Positions 1-10,358 of a DNA stretch of 64,000 bases are shown one piece after another; position 1 is the stretch's first letter, and every line of letters starts with the position of its first letter. Under the pieces are notes generated by a model, which saw only the letters and a list, made by a program, of their open reading frames with translations, was not told the origin of the DNA and made no database searches. The DNA is taken from contig NZ_QFYP01000001.1 in assembly GCF_003254505.1 (NCBI RefSeq), forward strand, positions 1,224,001 through 1,288,000, read 5' to 3'. The position numbers and the translations under genes are program-made. This DNA is from Phenylobacterium hankyongense (GTDB lineage: Bacteria > Pseudomonadota > Alphaproteobacteria > Caulobacterales > Caulobacteraceae).

Positions 1-2
1 CG

Positions 3-380
3 GACGCCGCCGCCGACGCCTTCGGCGGCCGGCTGGCCGACGCCCAGGCCGGCATGCGCCGCGCCCGCCAGGAAGGCGAGGCGGGGCCGGCCGCGGTCCG
101 CGCCATCGGCCAGCACCTGGGCCGGCTGCGCCGCACCCTGACCCTGCACAAGAGCGGGGCCGGCCTGCCCGAGGCCGCCAAGGCCTCAGGCGTGTTCTGG
201 AAACAGGAGCGCGAGTTCCTGCGTCAGGCGCGCGCCTGGACGCTGGAGGACCTGGATCGCCTGCAGCCGGAGGTGCTGGCGGCCGACAAGGCCTGCAAGA
301 CCGCCGGCTCGCCGGATCACCTCATCGCCGAGCGGCTGGCGCTGACCGTCGCCGGTCGGGCGCGGCGGCTGGGCCTTTAG
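3..380 (+). CDS. holA: DNA polymerase III delta subunit, C-terminal part (5' end outside window)
   Basis: The open frame enters from the left edge and gives about 125 residues. It matches the C-terminal helical collar domain of the clamp-loader delta subunit: a stretch like RALxxHLxRLRRTL, then SGVFWKQEREFLRQARAW, and the conserved late motif DKACKTAGSPDHLIAERLALTVAGRARR. HolA opens the beta sliding clamp within the DnaX complex during replication. The frame is already open upstream of the first ATG (position 54), so the start lies outside the window. The stop at 378-380 is 21 bp from the end of convergent secB. Identification rests on the C-terminal third only. Confidence 0.85.
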   Translation, partial: DAAADAFGGRLADAQAGMRRARQEGEAGPAAVRAIGQHLGRLRRTLTLHKSGAGLPEAAKASGVFWKQEREFLRQARAWTLEDLDRLQPEVLAADKACKTAGSPDHLIAERLALTVAGRARRLGL

Positions 381-401
381 GCTTCCGCGGCGCCTGTCGG
401 A

Positions 402-896
402 TCAGGCGTGACCGACCTGCTGGCCTTCGGTCTCGGCCTTGCGCGCGGCGTAGACGCCGGCGAAGTCGATCGGATCGAGCAGGAAGGGCGGGTAGCCGCC
501 GTCCGAGGTCACGTCGGCGATGATCCGGCGCGCGAACGGGAACAGGTAGCGCGGGCACTCGATCAGCAGCACCGGCTCCATGTCCTCCGGGCCGACGCCG
601 GTGATCTGGAAGACCCCGCCGTAGAGCAGCTCGACCATGAACAGCGCCCCGTCCTCGCGGCTGGCGCGGGCGGAGAGCTTCAGGTCGACCTCGAAGAAGC
701 CGTCGTCGCGGCCGCGGGCGTTCATCTCCACGCCGAGGTCGATCTGCGGCTGGGCCGCGGCCCCGCGCAGGGCTTCCGGCGCGCGGGGATTCTCGAACGA
801 CAGGTCGCGGACGAACTGCGCAAGGATGCGGATGCCGGGGCCTTCGGCGGCTTGAGCGGTCTCGGGCGCGTCGGCGCCGACGTCGATATCGGTCAT
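402..896 (-). CDS. secB: Protein-export chaperone SecB
   Basis: A 164-residue cytoplasmic chaperone that keeps preproteins unfolded and hands them to SecA. The core is typical: [18 protein letters not shown] near residue 24, then [14 protein letters not shown], the [15 protein letters not shown] strand and the [33 protein letters not shown] block. These match the SecB fold, with helix residues near the C-terminus that contact SecA. The N-terminal 20 residues are a low-complexity acidic/alanine extension, common in alphaproteobacterial SecB. It is transcribed toward holA and divergently from the Tim44-like gene. Length is normal for the family. Confidence 0.95.
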   Translation of the reverse strand: MTDIDVGADAPETAQAAEGPGIRILAQFVRDLSFENPRAPEALRGAAAQPQIDLGVEMNARGRDDGFFEVDLKLSARASREDGALFMVELLYGGVFQITGVGPEDMEPVLLIECPRYLFPFARRIIADVTSDGGYPPFLLDPIDFAGVYAARKAETEGQQVGHA

Positions 897-1056
897 AGTT
901 CGGCTTAAAATCCGTGCTGAAAGGCGGTTCTGGTCGCGCCTAATCGGGCGGCCGGGCTATCATGGCCCCAGTACTGATGCAACGTCGCCCCTGACGGGGG
1001 CGTTCCGTCGTCCTATATTGCGTTACGAGACATCGTCCCCGAACCCGAAGGCCGCC

Positions 1057-1674
1057 GTGCAAGTCCTCGAGCTGATCATCTTCGCAGGCCTCGCCGCCAT
1101 CGTGCTCTACCAGCTCTATTCGGTGCTGGGCCGGCGCGTTGGACGACAGCCGGAGGATACCCCCGCCGCCGAAGGCGCGGCCGCCCGCCCGGCGGCGCCC
1201 GACCGTCTGGCCGAGCCGGCGGACGAGGGCGTGGCGCTGACCGGACTGGCCGCGGTGAAGGCCAGGGACCCGAGCTTCGACGTCAGCCGCTTCCTGGCCG
1301 GGGCCAAGGGCGCCTACGAGATGATCGTCAAGGCGTTCGCCGCCGGCGACCGGCCGACGCTGCGCAACCTGCTGGCGCCGGGCGTCATGGCCTCGTTCGA
1401 CACCGCCATCGCCCAGCGCGAGTCCGAGGGCCGCACCGAGAACGTCGAATTCCTGCACCCGCCGCGCGCCGACCTGGAGAAGGCCGACGTCGCCGCCTCC
1501 GACCTGGCGCGGCTGACCGTGCGCTTCCTCGCCGAATTCCGCAGCCGCTCGAAGGGGCCGGAAGGGGAGGCGGTCGACGACCGCCGCACCGCCGAGCTGT
1601 GGACCTTCGAACGCAATCTTAAGAGCCGCGACCCCAACTGGATGCTGGTCCACGTCGACGCCGCGGAGGCTTAG
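1057..1674 (+). CDS. Tim44/TimA-like membrane-anchored protein
   Basis: About 205 residues. An N-terminal single membrane helix (LELIIFAGLAAIVLYQLYSVLGRRVG) is followed by a Pro/Ala-rich linker and a C-terminal Tim44-like domain (from FDVSRFLAGAKGAYEMIVKAFAAGD to TAELWTFERNLKSRDPNWMLVHV). Tim44 domains in mitochondria tether import motors to membranes; the bacterial homologue TimA is inner-membrane and of uncertain role. I chose the GTG at 1057 because it starts directly before the membrane helix, giving MQVLELIIF. A TTG at 1018 would add 13 poorly conserved residues. It is followed 8 bp later by mltA, suggesting co-transcription and a cell-envelope role. Confidence 0.85.
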   Translation: MQVLELIIFAGLAAIVLYQLYSVLGRRVGRQPEDTPAAEGAAARPAAPDRLAEPADEGVALTGLAAVKARDPSFDVSRFLAGAKGAYEMIVKAFAAGDRPTLRNLLAPGVMASFDTAIAQRESEGRTENVEFLHPPRADLEKADVAASDLARLTVRFLAEFRSRSKGPEGEAVDDRRTAELWTFERNLKSRDPNWMLVHVDAAEA

Positions 1675-1682
1675 AGACACCC

Positions 1683-2852
1683 GTGAATCTGCGTCCGGCC
1701 GGGGCGGCGCTCGCCGCCCTGATCCTCGCCGCCTGCGCCACCGCCGCGCCTGAGCCCCGCCATGGGCCGCACCCCGGCCCGCACCGGGGCGGCCCGCCCT
1801 CGCCATTTCCCGCCGAACCCCGCCCGCCGGTTCCGCCGCCGGAGCGCACCCTGCCGCTCGCCGACCTGCCGGGCTGGGCGAGCGAGGACCACGTCGCCGC
1901 GCTCGACGCCTTCCGCCAGACCTGCGGCGTGTCCCGTGACCTGAGGCTGGCCGCCATCTGCCGCAGCGCGCGGGCCATCGGCCCGCTGGACCGCACGCAC
2001 GCCCGCGAATTCTTCGAGGCCAGCTTCCGCGCCGAGCCCTCGCCGCCGGCCGGGGTGCTCACCGCCTACTTCGCGCCGGTCTACGAGGCCCGCCGCCGGC
2101 CCGACGCCGAGTTCAGCGCCCCGGTGCGCCCCAAGCCCGCCGACCTGAAAGTGGTGGACGCCGGCCTGTTCGATCCCGGCCAGGCCGGGCGGCCGGGCGC
2201 GGCCTTCGACCCCGGCTCCGGCCCGCTGCTGCCCTATCCCGACCGCGCCGCCATCGAGGCGACCACGCCCGACCGCGCGCTGGCCTGGATGCGGCCCGAG
2301 GAGCTGTTCTTCCTGCAGATCCAGGGCTCCGGCGTGCTGACCTTCGAGGACGGCCGGCGGATGAAGGCGCTCTACGCCGCCAACAACGGCCGGCCCTTCG
2401 TCGGCGTCGCCAACCTGATGCGCGATCGCGGCCTGCTGGCCCGCGACAACACCTCCGGCGAGGCGATCCGCGCCTGGCTCGCGGCGCATCGCGGCCCCGA
2501 GGCCGACGAGATCATGCGGGCCAACCCGCGCTACGCCTTCTTCAGCCTGGCCCCCGACGACGGCCGCCAGCCGGTGGGCGCGGCCAACACCCCGCTGCCG
2601 GCCGGCCGCGCCATCGCCGTCGATCCCGCCTACCACGCCCTGGGCGATGTGTTCTGGGTGGACGCCGAGGCGCCGCTCCTGGCCGGCGCCTTCCCGACCT
2701 ACCGGCGGCTGGTGGCGGCGCTGGACACCGGCGGGGCGATCAAGGGCGATGTCCGCGCCGACCTCTACCTGGGCCTCGGTCCGGCCGCGGGCGCGGAGGC
2801 CGGGCGGGTGCGCCACGCCCTTCGCCTCTACCGCCTCGTCCCTAAGCCATGA
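1683..2852 (+). CDS. mltA: Membrane-bound lytic murein transglycosylase A
   Basis: A 389-residue enzyme starting with GTG. It carries a lipoprotein signal (AALAALILAACAT; lipidated Cys near residue 19), so it should be anchored to the outer membrane. It cleaves the MurNAc-GlcNAc bond of peptidoglycan to form 1,6-anhydro ends. Diagnostic segments are FFLQIQGSGVLTFEDGRRMKALYAANNGRPFVGV, a hallmark of MltA, and the C-terminal 3D domain with catalytic aspartates in ALDTGGAIKGDVRADLYLGLG. A proline-rich linker follows the lipobox. The stop overlaps the next start (ATGA), so Smr is translationally coupled. Confidence 0.93.
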   Translation: MNLRPAGAALAALILAACATAAPEPRHGPHPGPHRGGPPSPFPAEPRPPVPPPERTLPLADLPGWASEDHVAALDAFRQTCGVSRDLRLAAICRSARAIGPLDRTHAREFFEASFRAEPSPPAGVLTAYFAPVYEARRRPDAEFSAPVRPKPADLKVVDAGLFDPGQAGRPGAAFDPGSGPLLPYPDRAAIEATTPDRALAWMRPEELFFLQIQGSGVLTFEDGRRMKALYAANNGRPFVGVANLMRDRGLLARDNTSGEAIRAWLAAHRGPEADEIMRANPRYAFFSLAPDDGRQPVGAANTPLPAGRAIAVDPAYHALGDVFWVDAEAPLLAGAFPTYRRLVAALDTGGAIKGDVRADLYLGLGPAAGAEAGRVRHALRLYRLVPKP

Positions 2853-3355
2853 AGCGGCCGCTGAAGCCGGAGGAACTGAAGGTCTGGGGGGTCGTGGCGG
2901 CCACCGTGCATCCCCTGCCGGGCCGCAGCGCGCCGAAGCCCGCCACCGAGGAGGCCCGCAACGAGGTCGCCGCCCGCATCGCCCCGCCGAGGCCCGTGGC
3001 GCCGAAGCTGCGGGCCCGCGAGGCAGTCGAGGACATCGAGCCGCGCCGCAAGCACCGCATCGCCCGCGAGCGCGATCCGATCGGCGCGCGGCTCGACCTG
3101 CACGGCCTCGACCAGGACCGCGCCAAGGCGGTGCTCGAGGGCTTCCTGCGCCGCGCCTGGGACGAGGGCTACCGCGCGGTGCTGGTGATCACCGGCAAGG
3201 GCGTGCAGGGCGACGGCATCCTGCGCCGCCGCGCGCCGGAGTGGCTGGCCGCCCCGCAGCTGTCCGCCATCGTCGCCGGCATCTCCGAAGCCCACCGCAA
3301 GCACGGCGGCGAAGGCGCGCTCTACGTGGCCCTGAAGCGCAAGCCGCGGGGCTAG
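2849..3355 (+). CDS. Smr domain protein
   Basis: 168 residues with a C-terminal Smr domain. LDLHGLDQDRAKAVLEGFLRRAWDEGYRAVLVITGKG contains the paired motifs LDLHG and TGKG that define small MutS-related domains, which often cleave or bind nucleic acid. The N-terminal 75 residues are basic and probably disordered. Stand-alone Smr proteins have been linked to DNA repair and RNA or ribosome cleavage; which applies here cannot be told. It is translationally coupled to mltA by a 4-bp overlap. Confidence 0.88.
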   Translation: MKRPLKPEELKVWGVVAATVHPLPGRSAPKPATEEARNEVAARIAPPRPVAPKLRAREAVEDIEPRRKHRIARERDPIGARLDLHGLDQDRAKAVLEGFLRRAWDEGYRAVLVITGKGVQGDGILRRRAPEWLAAPQLSAIVAGISEAHRKHGGEGALYVALKRKPRG

Positions 3356-3395
3356 AGGCCTTCAGCTGCGGTGGCGCGACAGCGCCAGTTTGAAT

Positions 3396-3490
3396 GTCCA
3401 CGAACCACACGAACCACACGAACGCGTTTCCTGTAGTTGAAGCCGAGCCGCCAGCGGAGCCCGTTGGTGTGGTTCGTGTGGTTCGTGGAC
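3396..3490. repeat. 24-bp perfect inverted repeat with tandem CGAACCACAC units
   Basis: The left arm at 3396-3419 and right arm at 3467-3490 are perfect reverse complements (24 of 24), with a 47-nt centre. Each arm contains two tandem copies of a 10-mer around CGAACCACAC. It lies in the gap between convergent smr and hisE, where it could act as a bidirectional terminator or be a non-autonomous mobile repeat. Confidence 0.85.
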
Positions 3491-3538
3491 CAATAGGGCA
3501 GCGCCTGCGGCGCGCCGCGGATAGCGGATAGGGAGCCG

Positions 3539-3865
3539 CTAGGGCTTCGGCCGCGAGGCCTTCTCGGCCAACCCGGATGTTCCCTCGCGGGCCTCCAGCT
3601 TGGCGGCGACCTCGTCGAGGCTGACGCCGGCGGCGGCAAGGGCCACCAGCCAGTGGTAGATCAGGTCGGCGCTTTCGGCGGCCAGCGCCTCGCGGTCGCC
3701 CTGGGCGGCGGCGATGACGGCCTCCACCGCCTCCTCGCCGAGCTTCTTGGCGGCGCGGGCGGGATCGGCCAGCAGCTGGGCGGTGTAGGACGAGGCGGCG
3801 TCCGCGCCCTTGCGGGCCTCGATGGTCGCGGCCAGCCGGCCCAGGACCTCGGCGAAGCGGCTCAT
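3539..3865 (-). CDS. hisE: Phosphoribosyl-ATP pyrophosphatase
   Basis: 108 residues. HisE hydrolyses PR-ATP to PR-AMP in the second step of histidine synthesis. The all-alpha pyrophosphohydrolase fold is visible in [29 protein letters not shown] and [13 protein letters not shown], including the E-E-x-x-E metal-binding pattern. The start is fixed by the [19 protein letters not shown] beginning, and its ATG overlaps the TGA of hisF by 4 bp. It is the last gene of the hisB-H-A-F-E run; hisI is not in the window. Confidence 0.95.
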   Translation of the reverse strand: MSRFAEVLGRLAATIEARKGADAASSYTAQLLADPARAAKKLGEEAVEAVIAAAQGDREALAAESADLIYHWLVALAAAGVSLDEVAAKLEAREGTSGLAEKASRPKP

Positions 3866-4632
3866 GCGGCGGCCTCGGTCAGGCGCACCGGGATGCCGGC
3901 GGCGGCCATGGCCTGCTTCACCTCGCCGACGCTGACCTCGCCGAAGTGGAAGATCGAGGCGGCGAGCACCGCGTCGGCGCCGCCCTGCCGCACCGCGTCG
4001 ACCATGTGCTGGGCGTTGCCGGCCCCGCCCGAGGCGATCACCGGCACGGAGACCGCCGAGGTCACCGCCTTCAGGAGTTCGAGGTCGTAGCCGATCTTGG
4101 CGCCGTCGCGGTCCATGGAGGTCAGCAGGATCTCGCCTGCGCCCTTGGCCACCGCCTCGGCGGCGTAGCCGACCACGTCGAGGCCGGTGTCCTCGCGCCC
4201 GCCGTAAATGAACACCCGCCACTGGTCGCCCACGCGCTTGGCGTCGATCGCCACCACCGTGGCCTGGCTGCCGAAGGCGTCGGCGCAGCCGGAGATCAGG
4301 TCGCGGTTCTGCACCGCGGCGGTGTTGATGGAGATCTTGTCGGCCCCGGCCAGCAGCAGGCGCCGGGCGTCCTCCACCTGGCGGATGCCGCCGCCCACCG
4401 ACAGCGGCATGAAGCAGACGTCGGCGGTGCGGGCGACGACGTCGAGGATGGTCCCGCGGTTCTCGTGGCTGGCGGTGATGTCGAGAAACATCAGCTCATC
4501 GGCGCCAGCGGCGTCATAGGCGCGGGCCTGCTCCACCGGATCGCCGGCGTCGCGCAGGGAGACGAACTGCACGCCCTTCACCACCCGGCCGTCCTTGACG
4601 TCGAGGCAGGGGATGACGCGCACCTTCAGCAT
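3862..4632 (-). CDS. hisF: Imidazole glycerol phosphate synthase, cyclase subunit
   Basis: 256 residues, a (beta/alpha)8 barrel that uses ammonia from HisH to convert PRFAR to IGP and AICAR. The N-terminus [23 protein letters not shown] carries the catalytic aspartate in PCLDVKDG; the second half carries [16 protein letters not shown] with the partner aspartate region. Phosphate-binding loops SVGGGIR and IASGGAG are present. AICAR released here can be recycled by PurH, encoded at 29.6-31.2 kb. It lies 13 nt downstream of hisA. Confidence 0.97.
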   Translation of the reverse strand: MLKVRVIPCLDVKDGRVVKGVQFVSLRDAGDPVEQARAYDAAGADELMFLDITASHENRGTILDVVARTADVCFMPLSVGGGIRQVEDARRLLLAGADKISINTAAVQNRDLISGCADAFGSQATVVAIDAKRVGDQWRVFIYGGREDTGLDVVGYAAEAVAKGAGEILLTSMDRDGAKIGYDLELLKAVTSAVSVPVIASGGAGNAQHMVDAVRQGGADAVLAASIFHFGEVSVGEVKQAMAAAGIPVRLTEAAA

Positions 4633-4645
4633 CGGGGCGCCCGCA

Positions 4646-5368
4646 TCAGGCCGCGACCTTCAGGGCTTCGGCCGGGATGATCGCGCCGTTGTAGAGCGCC
4701 CGGCCCAGCACCGCGCCGGCGATCCGGGCGCCCGGCCGCGCCTTCAGCCGCACGATGTCGTCGATGGTGGCGAGGCCGCCGGCGGCGATCACCGGGATGG
4801 TCACCGCGTCGGCGATGGCCCCGAAGGCGTCGACGTTGAAGCCCATCACCGTGCCGTCGCGGTCGATGTCGGTGACGATCAGGGCGCCGACGCCGGCGTC
4901 CTCGAACCGCTTGGCGACGGTGATCGCGTCGAGGTCGGAGTCCTCGGTCCAGCCCTGCACCGCGACCTTGCCCTTGCGGACGTCGACGCTGACGGCGATC
5001 TGCTCGGGCCAGGCGCGGGCCGCCTCGCGCACGATCTCCGGCTCGCGCACCGCCAGGGTGCCGAGGATGACGCGGGAGACCCCGGCCTCGATCCAGCGCT
5101 CCACGTCCTGCAGCGAGCGGATGCCGCCGCCGAGCTGCACGGGGACGGACACCGCCTGCAGGATGGCCTCGACCGCGGCCTCGTTGACCGCCCGGCCGGA
5201 GACCGCGCCGTTCAGGTCCACCACGTGGATCCAGTGGAAGCCGCCGTCGGCCCAGGCGCGGGCCTGGTCGGCCGGGGAGGCGTTGAAGACGGTGGCGGTG
5301 TCCAGGTCGCCATGCACCACGCGCACGCACTGGCCGTCCTTGAGGTCGATGGCCGGGTAGAGGATCAC
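4646..5368 (-). CDS. hisA: ProFAR isomerase (HisA)
   Basis: 240 residues; converts ProFAR to PRFAR by an Amadori rearrangement. The start is the GTG at 5366-5368, giving [21 protein letters not shown]; its first bases overlap the TGA of hisH (GTGA arrangement), so longer upstream readings are shadows. Conserved barrel features are the AIDL aspartate near residue 8, [35 protein letters not shown] and VIAAGGLAT. It is homologous to hisF next door. Confidence 0.96.
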   Translation of the reverse strand: MILYPAIDLKDGQCVRVVHGDLDTATVFNASPADQARAWADGGFHWIHVVDLNGAVSGRAVNEAAVEAILQAVSVPVQLGGGIRSLQDVERWIEAGVSRVILGTLAVREPEIVREAARAWPEQIAVSVDVRKGKVAVQGWTEDSDLDAITVAKRFEDAGVGALIVTDIDRDGTVMGFNVDAFGAIADAVTIPVIAAGGLATIDDIVRLKARPGARIAGAVLGRALYNGAIIPAEALKVAA

Positions 5369-6000
5369 GGTCGCCACTCCAGGAAGCGCGAGAGAAGGGA
5401 AAGGCCGGAGGCTTGCGATTTCTCCGGGTGGAACTGGACGCCCGCCACATTGCCCCGGGCCACCGCGGCGGGGAAGCGCCCGCCGTGATCGACCCAGGCC
5501 GTGACGTTTTCCTCGTCCTTCGGGAAGAAGGCGAAGGAATGGGTGAAATAGACCGGCTCGCCGGCCTTCAGGGGCGCGACGATCGGCTGGTCGGAGACGT
5601 CGGTCAGCGCGTTCCAGCCCATGTGCGGCACCTTGGCGGCGGGATCGGCCGGCTCCAGCCGGCGCACCTCGCCGGCGATCCAGTCCAAGCCCGGCGTCTC
5701 GCCGAACTCCAGCCCCCGCGACGCCAGGAGTTGCATGCCGACGCAAACGCCCAGAAAGGGGGCGCCCTTGCCGTGCACGGCCTCGCTCATGGCCTCGATC
5801 AGGCCCGGCCGCGCCTCCAGCGCCGACATGCAGGCCGCGAAGGCGCCGACGCCCGGCAGCACCAGCCGCTCGGCGTTGGCCACGGTGTCGGGATCGCAGG
5901 TGACCACGATCTCGGCGCGGCCGGCGGCGGCCTTCACCAGGGCCTTCTCGGCCGAGCGTAGGTTGCCCGACCCGTAATCGATCAGGGCGACACGCTGCAT
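5365..6000 (-). CDS. hisH: Imidazole glycerol phosphate synthase, glutaminase subunit
   Basis: 211 residues; a class I glutamine amidotransferase that supplies ammonia to HisF. The nucleophile lies in FLGVCVGMQLL and the catalytic His/Glu pair in GVQFHPEKS. The N-terminus MQRVALIDYGSGNLRSAEKAL fixes the start at 5998-6000; an upstream in-frame ATG would add 14 unconserved residues. It overlaps hisA by 4 bp and starts 13 nt after hisB ends. Confidence 0.96.
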   Translation of the reverse strand: MQRVALIDYGSGNLRSAEKALVKAAAGRAEIVVTCDPDTVANAERLVLPGVGAFAACMSALEARPGLIEAMSEAVHGKGAPFLGVCVGMQLLASRGLEFGETPGLDWIAGEVRRLEPADPAAKVPHMGWNALTDVSDQPIVAPLKAGEPVYFTHSFAFFPKDEENVTAWVDHGGRFPAAVARGNVAGVQFHPEKSQASGLSLLSRFLEWRP

Positions 6001-6013
6001 CAGAGGGAAATCC

Positions 6014-6604
6014 TTACAGCACGCCCTTGGTGGACGGGGCATGACCCTGGGTCTTGGGGTCGAGCTCGACGGCGTGGCGCAGGGCGCGCGCCAGGGCCTT
6101 GAAGCCGCTCTCGGCGATGTGGTGGGAGTTGTCCCCGTAGAGGGTCTCCAGGTGCACGCAGGCGCCGGCGTTCATGGCGAAGGCGTGGTGGAATTCCTTG
6201 AACAGCTCGGTGTCCATGTCCCCGACCTTCGGCGTCTTGAACGCCACCTTCCAGATCAGGTAGGGCCGGTTGGAGAGGTCCAGGGCGCAACGGCTCAGGG
6301 TCTCGTCCATCGGGATGTAGGCGTGGCCGAACCGGCGCACGCCCTTGAAGCCGTCCAGCGCCTGCTTGACCGCCTGGCCGAGCACGATGCCGGTGTCCTC
6401 CACCGTGTGGTGCATGTCGATGTGCAGGTCGCCCTTGGTCTCGACCTCCAGGTCGATGCCGCCGTGGCGCGCGAAGCTGTCGAGCATGTGGTCGAAGAAG
6501 CCCACGCCGGTCGAGACTTTCGACACGCCGGTCCCGTCCAGGTCCACGCGGACCCGGATCTGGGTTTCCTTGGTGTTGCGGACGACCTCCGCGGTGCGGC
6601 TCAT
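6014..6604 (-). CDS. hisB: Imidazoleglycerol-phosphate dehydratase
   Basis: 196 residues, the monofunctional form without the HisB-N phosphatase domain of enterobacteria. It dehydrates IGP to imidazole acetol phosphate. Metal-binding signatures are clear: [34 protein letters not shown], then [11 protein letters not shown] and [20 protein letters not shown]. It begins 3 nt after the PfkB kinase gene ends, so the two are likely transcribed together. Confidence 0.97.
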   Translation of the reverse strand: MSRTAEVVRNTKETQIRVRVDLDGTGVSKVSTGVGFFDHMLDSFARHGGIDLEVETKGDLHIDMHHTVEDTGIVLGQAVKQALDGFKGVRRFGHAYIPMDETLSRCALDLSNRPYLIWKVAFKTPKVGDMDTELFKEFHHAFAMNAGACVHLETLYGDNSHHIAESGFKALARALRHAVELDPKTQGHAPSTKGVL

Positions 6605-6607
6605 CTC

Positions 6608-7597
6608 TCAGTATCCCCTGGCGGCGGCCAGGTCCTTCAGCGGGACCTGCGGCCGCGGGCCGTAGTGCGAGATCACCTCCGCCGCCGCCATCGACGCCAG
6701 CCGCCCGCACTCCTGCAGCGGCCGGCCCTGGGACAGGCCGAACATGAACCCGGCCGCGTATTGGTCGCCAGCGCCGGTCGTGTCCACGACTTTTTCCACC
6801 GGCTCGGCGGCGACGGTCAGCCGCTCGCCCTGGCTGAGGATCACCGAGCCCTGCTCGCTGCGGGTCACCGCCGCCAGCTTCACCCGCTCGCGCAGGGCCG
6901 ACGCCGCCACGTCGAAGTCGTCGGTCTGGAAGAGGGCGGTGAGCTCGCTCTCGTTGGCGAACAGGAGGTCCACCTGGTTCTCGATGAAGCCCATCAGGCC
7001 GGCGCGGTGGCGCTCCACCACGAAGCTGTCGGACAGCGTCAGGGCGATCATCCGGCCGGCGCCGTGGGCCAGGGCGGCGGCCTTGGCGAAGGCGCGGCGG
7101 GCGGCCTCGGCGTCGAACAGGTAGCCTTCCAGGTAGACGATCTTCGAGGCCTCGATCACCGCGGCGTCGACGTCGTGGTCGGTGAACTCCACCGAGGCGC
7201 CCAGGAAGGTGCACATGGTGCGCTGGCCGTCGGGGGTGACGTTGATCATCGAGACCGCGGTCGCCGGGCCGCCGGTCAGCGGCGCGTTGTCGAAGTGGGC
7301 GCCGATGGCGCGCATGTCGTGGGCGAACACCTGGCCCAGCTGGTCGTCCGCCACCTTGCCCATGAAGGCCCCGCGGCCGCCGAGGCTGGCGAGGCCGGCG
7401 ATGGTGTTGGCCGCCGACCCGCCGGAGGCTTCCACCGCGGCCGACATCTTGCTGTAGAGGGCCGCGCTCTGGGCCGGGTCGACCAGCATCATCGCGCCCT
7501 TGGTCAGGCCCTGGGCCGCCAGGAAGGCGTCGTCCGCCGGGGCGATCACGTCGACGATGGCGTTGCCGATGGCGGCGACGTCGTAGAGGTCTGGCAT
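6608..7597 (-). CDS. PfkB-family carbohydrate/adenosine kinase
   Basis: 329 residues of ribokinase fold. The signature DTTGAGDQYAAGFMFGLSQG near residue 265 holds the catalytic aspartate and anion hole, and ASGGSAANTIAGLASLGGRGAFMGKVADDQLG near residue 58 is the substrate-side motif. Related alphaproteobacterial proteins are annotated as adenosine kinase or sugar kinase; the substrate cannot be told from sequence. Its position 3 nt upstream of hisB suggests a shared transcript, although nothing ties it directly to histidine synthesis. Confidence 0.88.
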   Translation of the reverse strand: MPDLYDVAAIGNAIVDVIAPADDAFLAAQGLTKGAMMLVDPAQSAALYSKMSAAVEASGGSAANTIAGLASLGGRGAFMGKVADDQLGQVFAHDMRAIGAHFDNAPLTGGPATAVSMINVTPDGQRTMCTFLGASVEFTDHDVDAAVIEASKIVYLEGYLFDAEAARRAFAKAAALAHGAGRMIALTLSDSFVVERHRAGLMGFIENQVDLLFANESELTALFQTDDFDVAASALRERVKLAAVTRSEQGSVILSQGERLTVAAEPVEKVVDTTGAGDQYAAGFMFGLSQGRPLQECGRLASMAAAEVISHYGPRPQVPLKDLAAARGY

Positions 7598-7652
7598 TGC
7601 TCAGCTTTCGGGCGGAAGACGGGCGCGACTTACAGGCAAACCGTCGCCGCGG

Positions 7653-8336
7653 CTAGTCGCGGACGAACAGGTGGCGCGAGGGGCAGAGGTCGGCGACCGG
7701 GCAGTCCTCGCACTTGGGCCGCCGCGCCACGCAGATGTAGCGGCCGTGCAGGATCAGCCAGTGGTGGGCGCGGGTCAGGTAGGGCGGCGGCACGATGGCC
7801 ATCAGCTCGGCCTCCACCTGGTCCGGGGTCTTGCCGGTGGCGAGCCCCAGGCGGTGGGCGACCCGGAAGACGTGGGTGTCGACGGCGATGGCCGGCTCGA
7901 TCCGCAGCTCGTTCAGCACCACCGAGGCGGTCTTGCGGCCGACGCCGGGCAAGGCCTGCAGCGCCGCGCGGGTCAGCGGGACCTCGCCGCCGTACTGCTC
8001 CAGCAGGATGCGGCTGAGCGCGATGACGTTCTTGGCCTTGGTGTTGTAGAGGCCGATCGAGGAGATGAACGGCTTCAGCCCCGCCTCGCCCAGCGCCAGC
8101 ATCTTCTGCGGCGTGTCGGCGACCGCGAACAGCTTCGCCGTCGCCTTGTTCACCGAGACGTCGGTGGCCTGCGCCGACAGCGCCACGGCGACCACCAGGG
8201 TGAAGGGGCTGTCATAGTCCAGCTCGGTGCGCGGATCGCTCTCGGCCGCCTCGAAGCGGGCGAACAGCTCGGCGATGCGGGCCTGCTCGGCCGGCGGCAG
8301 GGGCTTTTTGGCGGCGGGTGTGACGGGCTTGGCCAT
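7653..8336 (-). CDS. nth: Endonuclease III (DNA glycosylase/AP lyase)
   Basis: 227 residues. It removes oxidised pyrimidines and nicks abasic sites in base-excision repair. The helix-hairpin-helix LQALPGVGRKTASVVLNEL carries the catalytic lysine, VDTHVFRVAHRLGL carries the catalytic aspartate, and four cysteines at the C-terminus (CVARRPKCEDCPVADLC) bind the [4Fe-4S] cluster. The start at MAKPVTPAAKK follows from the conserved core; longer readings run into the antisense of the DUF2244 gene. It ends 55 nt upstream of the PfkB gene. Confidence 0.96.
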   Translation of the reverse strand: MAKPVTPAAKKPLPPAEQARIAELFARFEAAESDPRTELDYDSPFTLVVAVALSAQATDVSVNKATAKLFAVADTPQKMLALGEAGLKPFISSIGLYNTKAKNVIALSRILLEQYGGEVPLTRAALQALPGVGRKTASVVLNELRIEPAIAVDTHVFRVAHRLGLATGKTPDQVEAELMAIVPPPYLTRAHHWLILHGRYICVARRPKCEDCPVADLCPSRHLFVRD

Positions 8337-8402
8337 GGGCTGGGGAAAATGGCGTGAGCCTCCCCCTTCGCCAAGGCGCTTTCCGGCTCTATCGTCGCCG
8401 GC

Positions 8403-8876
8403 ATGGCCCGGCCGCTGTACATGGACGCCGTGATCACGCCCCACCGCTCGCTGTCGGAGCGGGGGTTCATCGTGCTGATCGCCATCGTCACCCTGGCCAA
8501 CTGCGCCTCGGCGGCGGTGTTCATCGCCATGGGCGCGACCTTCGTGCCGATCTTCCTCGGCGTCGACCTGTTGGCGGTGTTCGTGGCCTTCATGGTCAGC
8601 TTCCAGGCCGCCAAGCGGATCGAGCGGGTGCAGGTCACCTCGCGCGACATCCGCGTCACCCACGAGACGCCGCGGTGGAGCCGGCTGGTCTGGGAATCCC
8701 CCACCGCCTTCACCAAGGTGGCGGTGGAGACCGACGAGGAACGCACCGTGGAGCTGAAGCTGTCCTTGTCCGGCCGCGAGGTCTCGGTGGCCGCGGCGCT
8801 GAGCCCCGGCGAACGGGCGGTCTTCGCCCGGGCCCTGCAGGACGCGATCCGCGAGGCCCGCAGCGAAAGGATTTGA
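8403..8876 (+). CDS. DUF2244 membrane protein
   Basis: 157 residues with two adjacent membrane helices (about residues 22-42 and 48-66) and a soluble C-terminal half. The pattern YMDAVITPHRSLSERGFIVLIAIVTL matches the DUF2244 family common in alphaproteobacteria, usually small integral membrane proteins of unknown function. It is divergent from nth, only 66 bp away, and convergent with hslU across a hairpin repeat. No catalytic motif is visible. Confidence 0.8.
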   Translation: MARPLYMDAVITPHRSLSERGFIVLIAIVTLANCASAAVFIAMGATFVPIFLGVDLLAVFVAFMVSFQAAKRIERVQVTSRDIRVTHETPRWSRLVWESPTAFTKVAVETDEERTVELKLSLSGREVSVAAALSPGERAVFARALQDAIREARSERI

Positions 8877-8894
8877 GGCGCCAGTTGGAGAGTT

Positions 8895-8999
8895 GCTCCC
8901 CTCCGGGGGAGCTGTCGGCGCAGCCGACTGAGGGGGTCCTCCGAGGTCGCGCTGACCCCCTACCACCGCTTCGCGCCACCTCCCCCAGCGCGGGAGGAA
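8895..8999. repeat. Intergenic hairpin repeat, family A, copy 1
   Basis: A modular repeat of about 105 bp made of consecutive short hairpins. Its second hairpin reads TCGGC-GCA-GCCGA where copy 3 has TCAGC-GAA-GCTGA. It fills the gap between the converging DUF2244 and hslU genes. Other copies are near 12.6, 29.5, 42.5, 46.0 and 49.3 kb. Confidence 0.85.
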
Positions 9000-9005
9000 C
9001 CAGGC

Positions 9006-10310
<1,305 letters not shown>

Positions 10311-10358
10311 GGGCTGGCTTAGGTGGGGGCTGGCTTAGATAGGGAGGAGAAGGCCGAT

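Noticed and set aside
1018..1056. TTG-start extension of the Tim44-like gene
   Set aside because: GTG at 1057 gives a start directly at the membrane helix, as in the family; upstream codons look non-coding.
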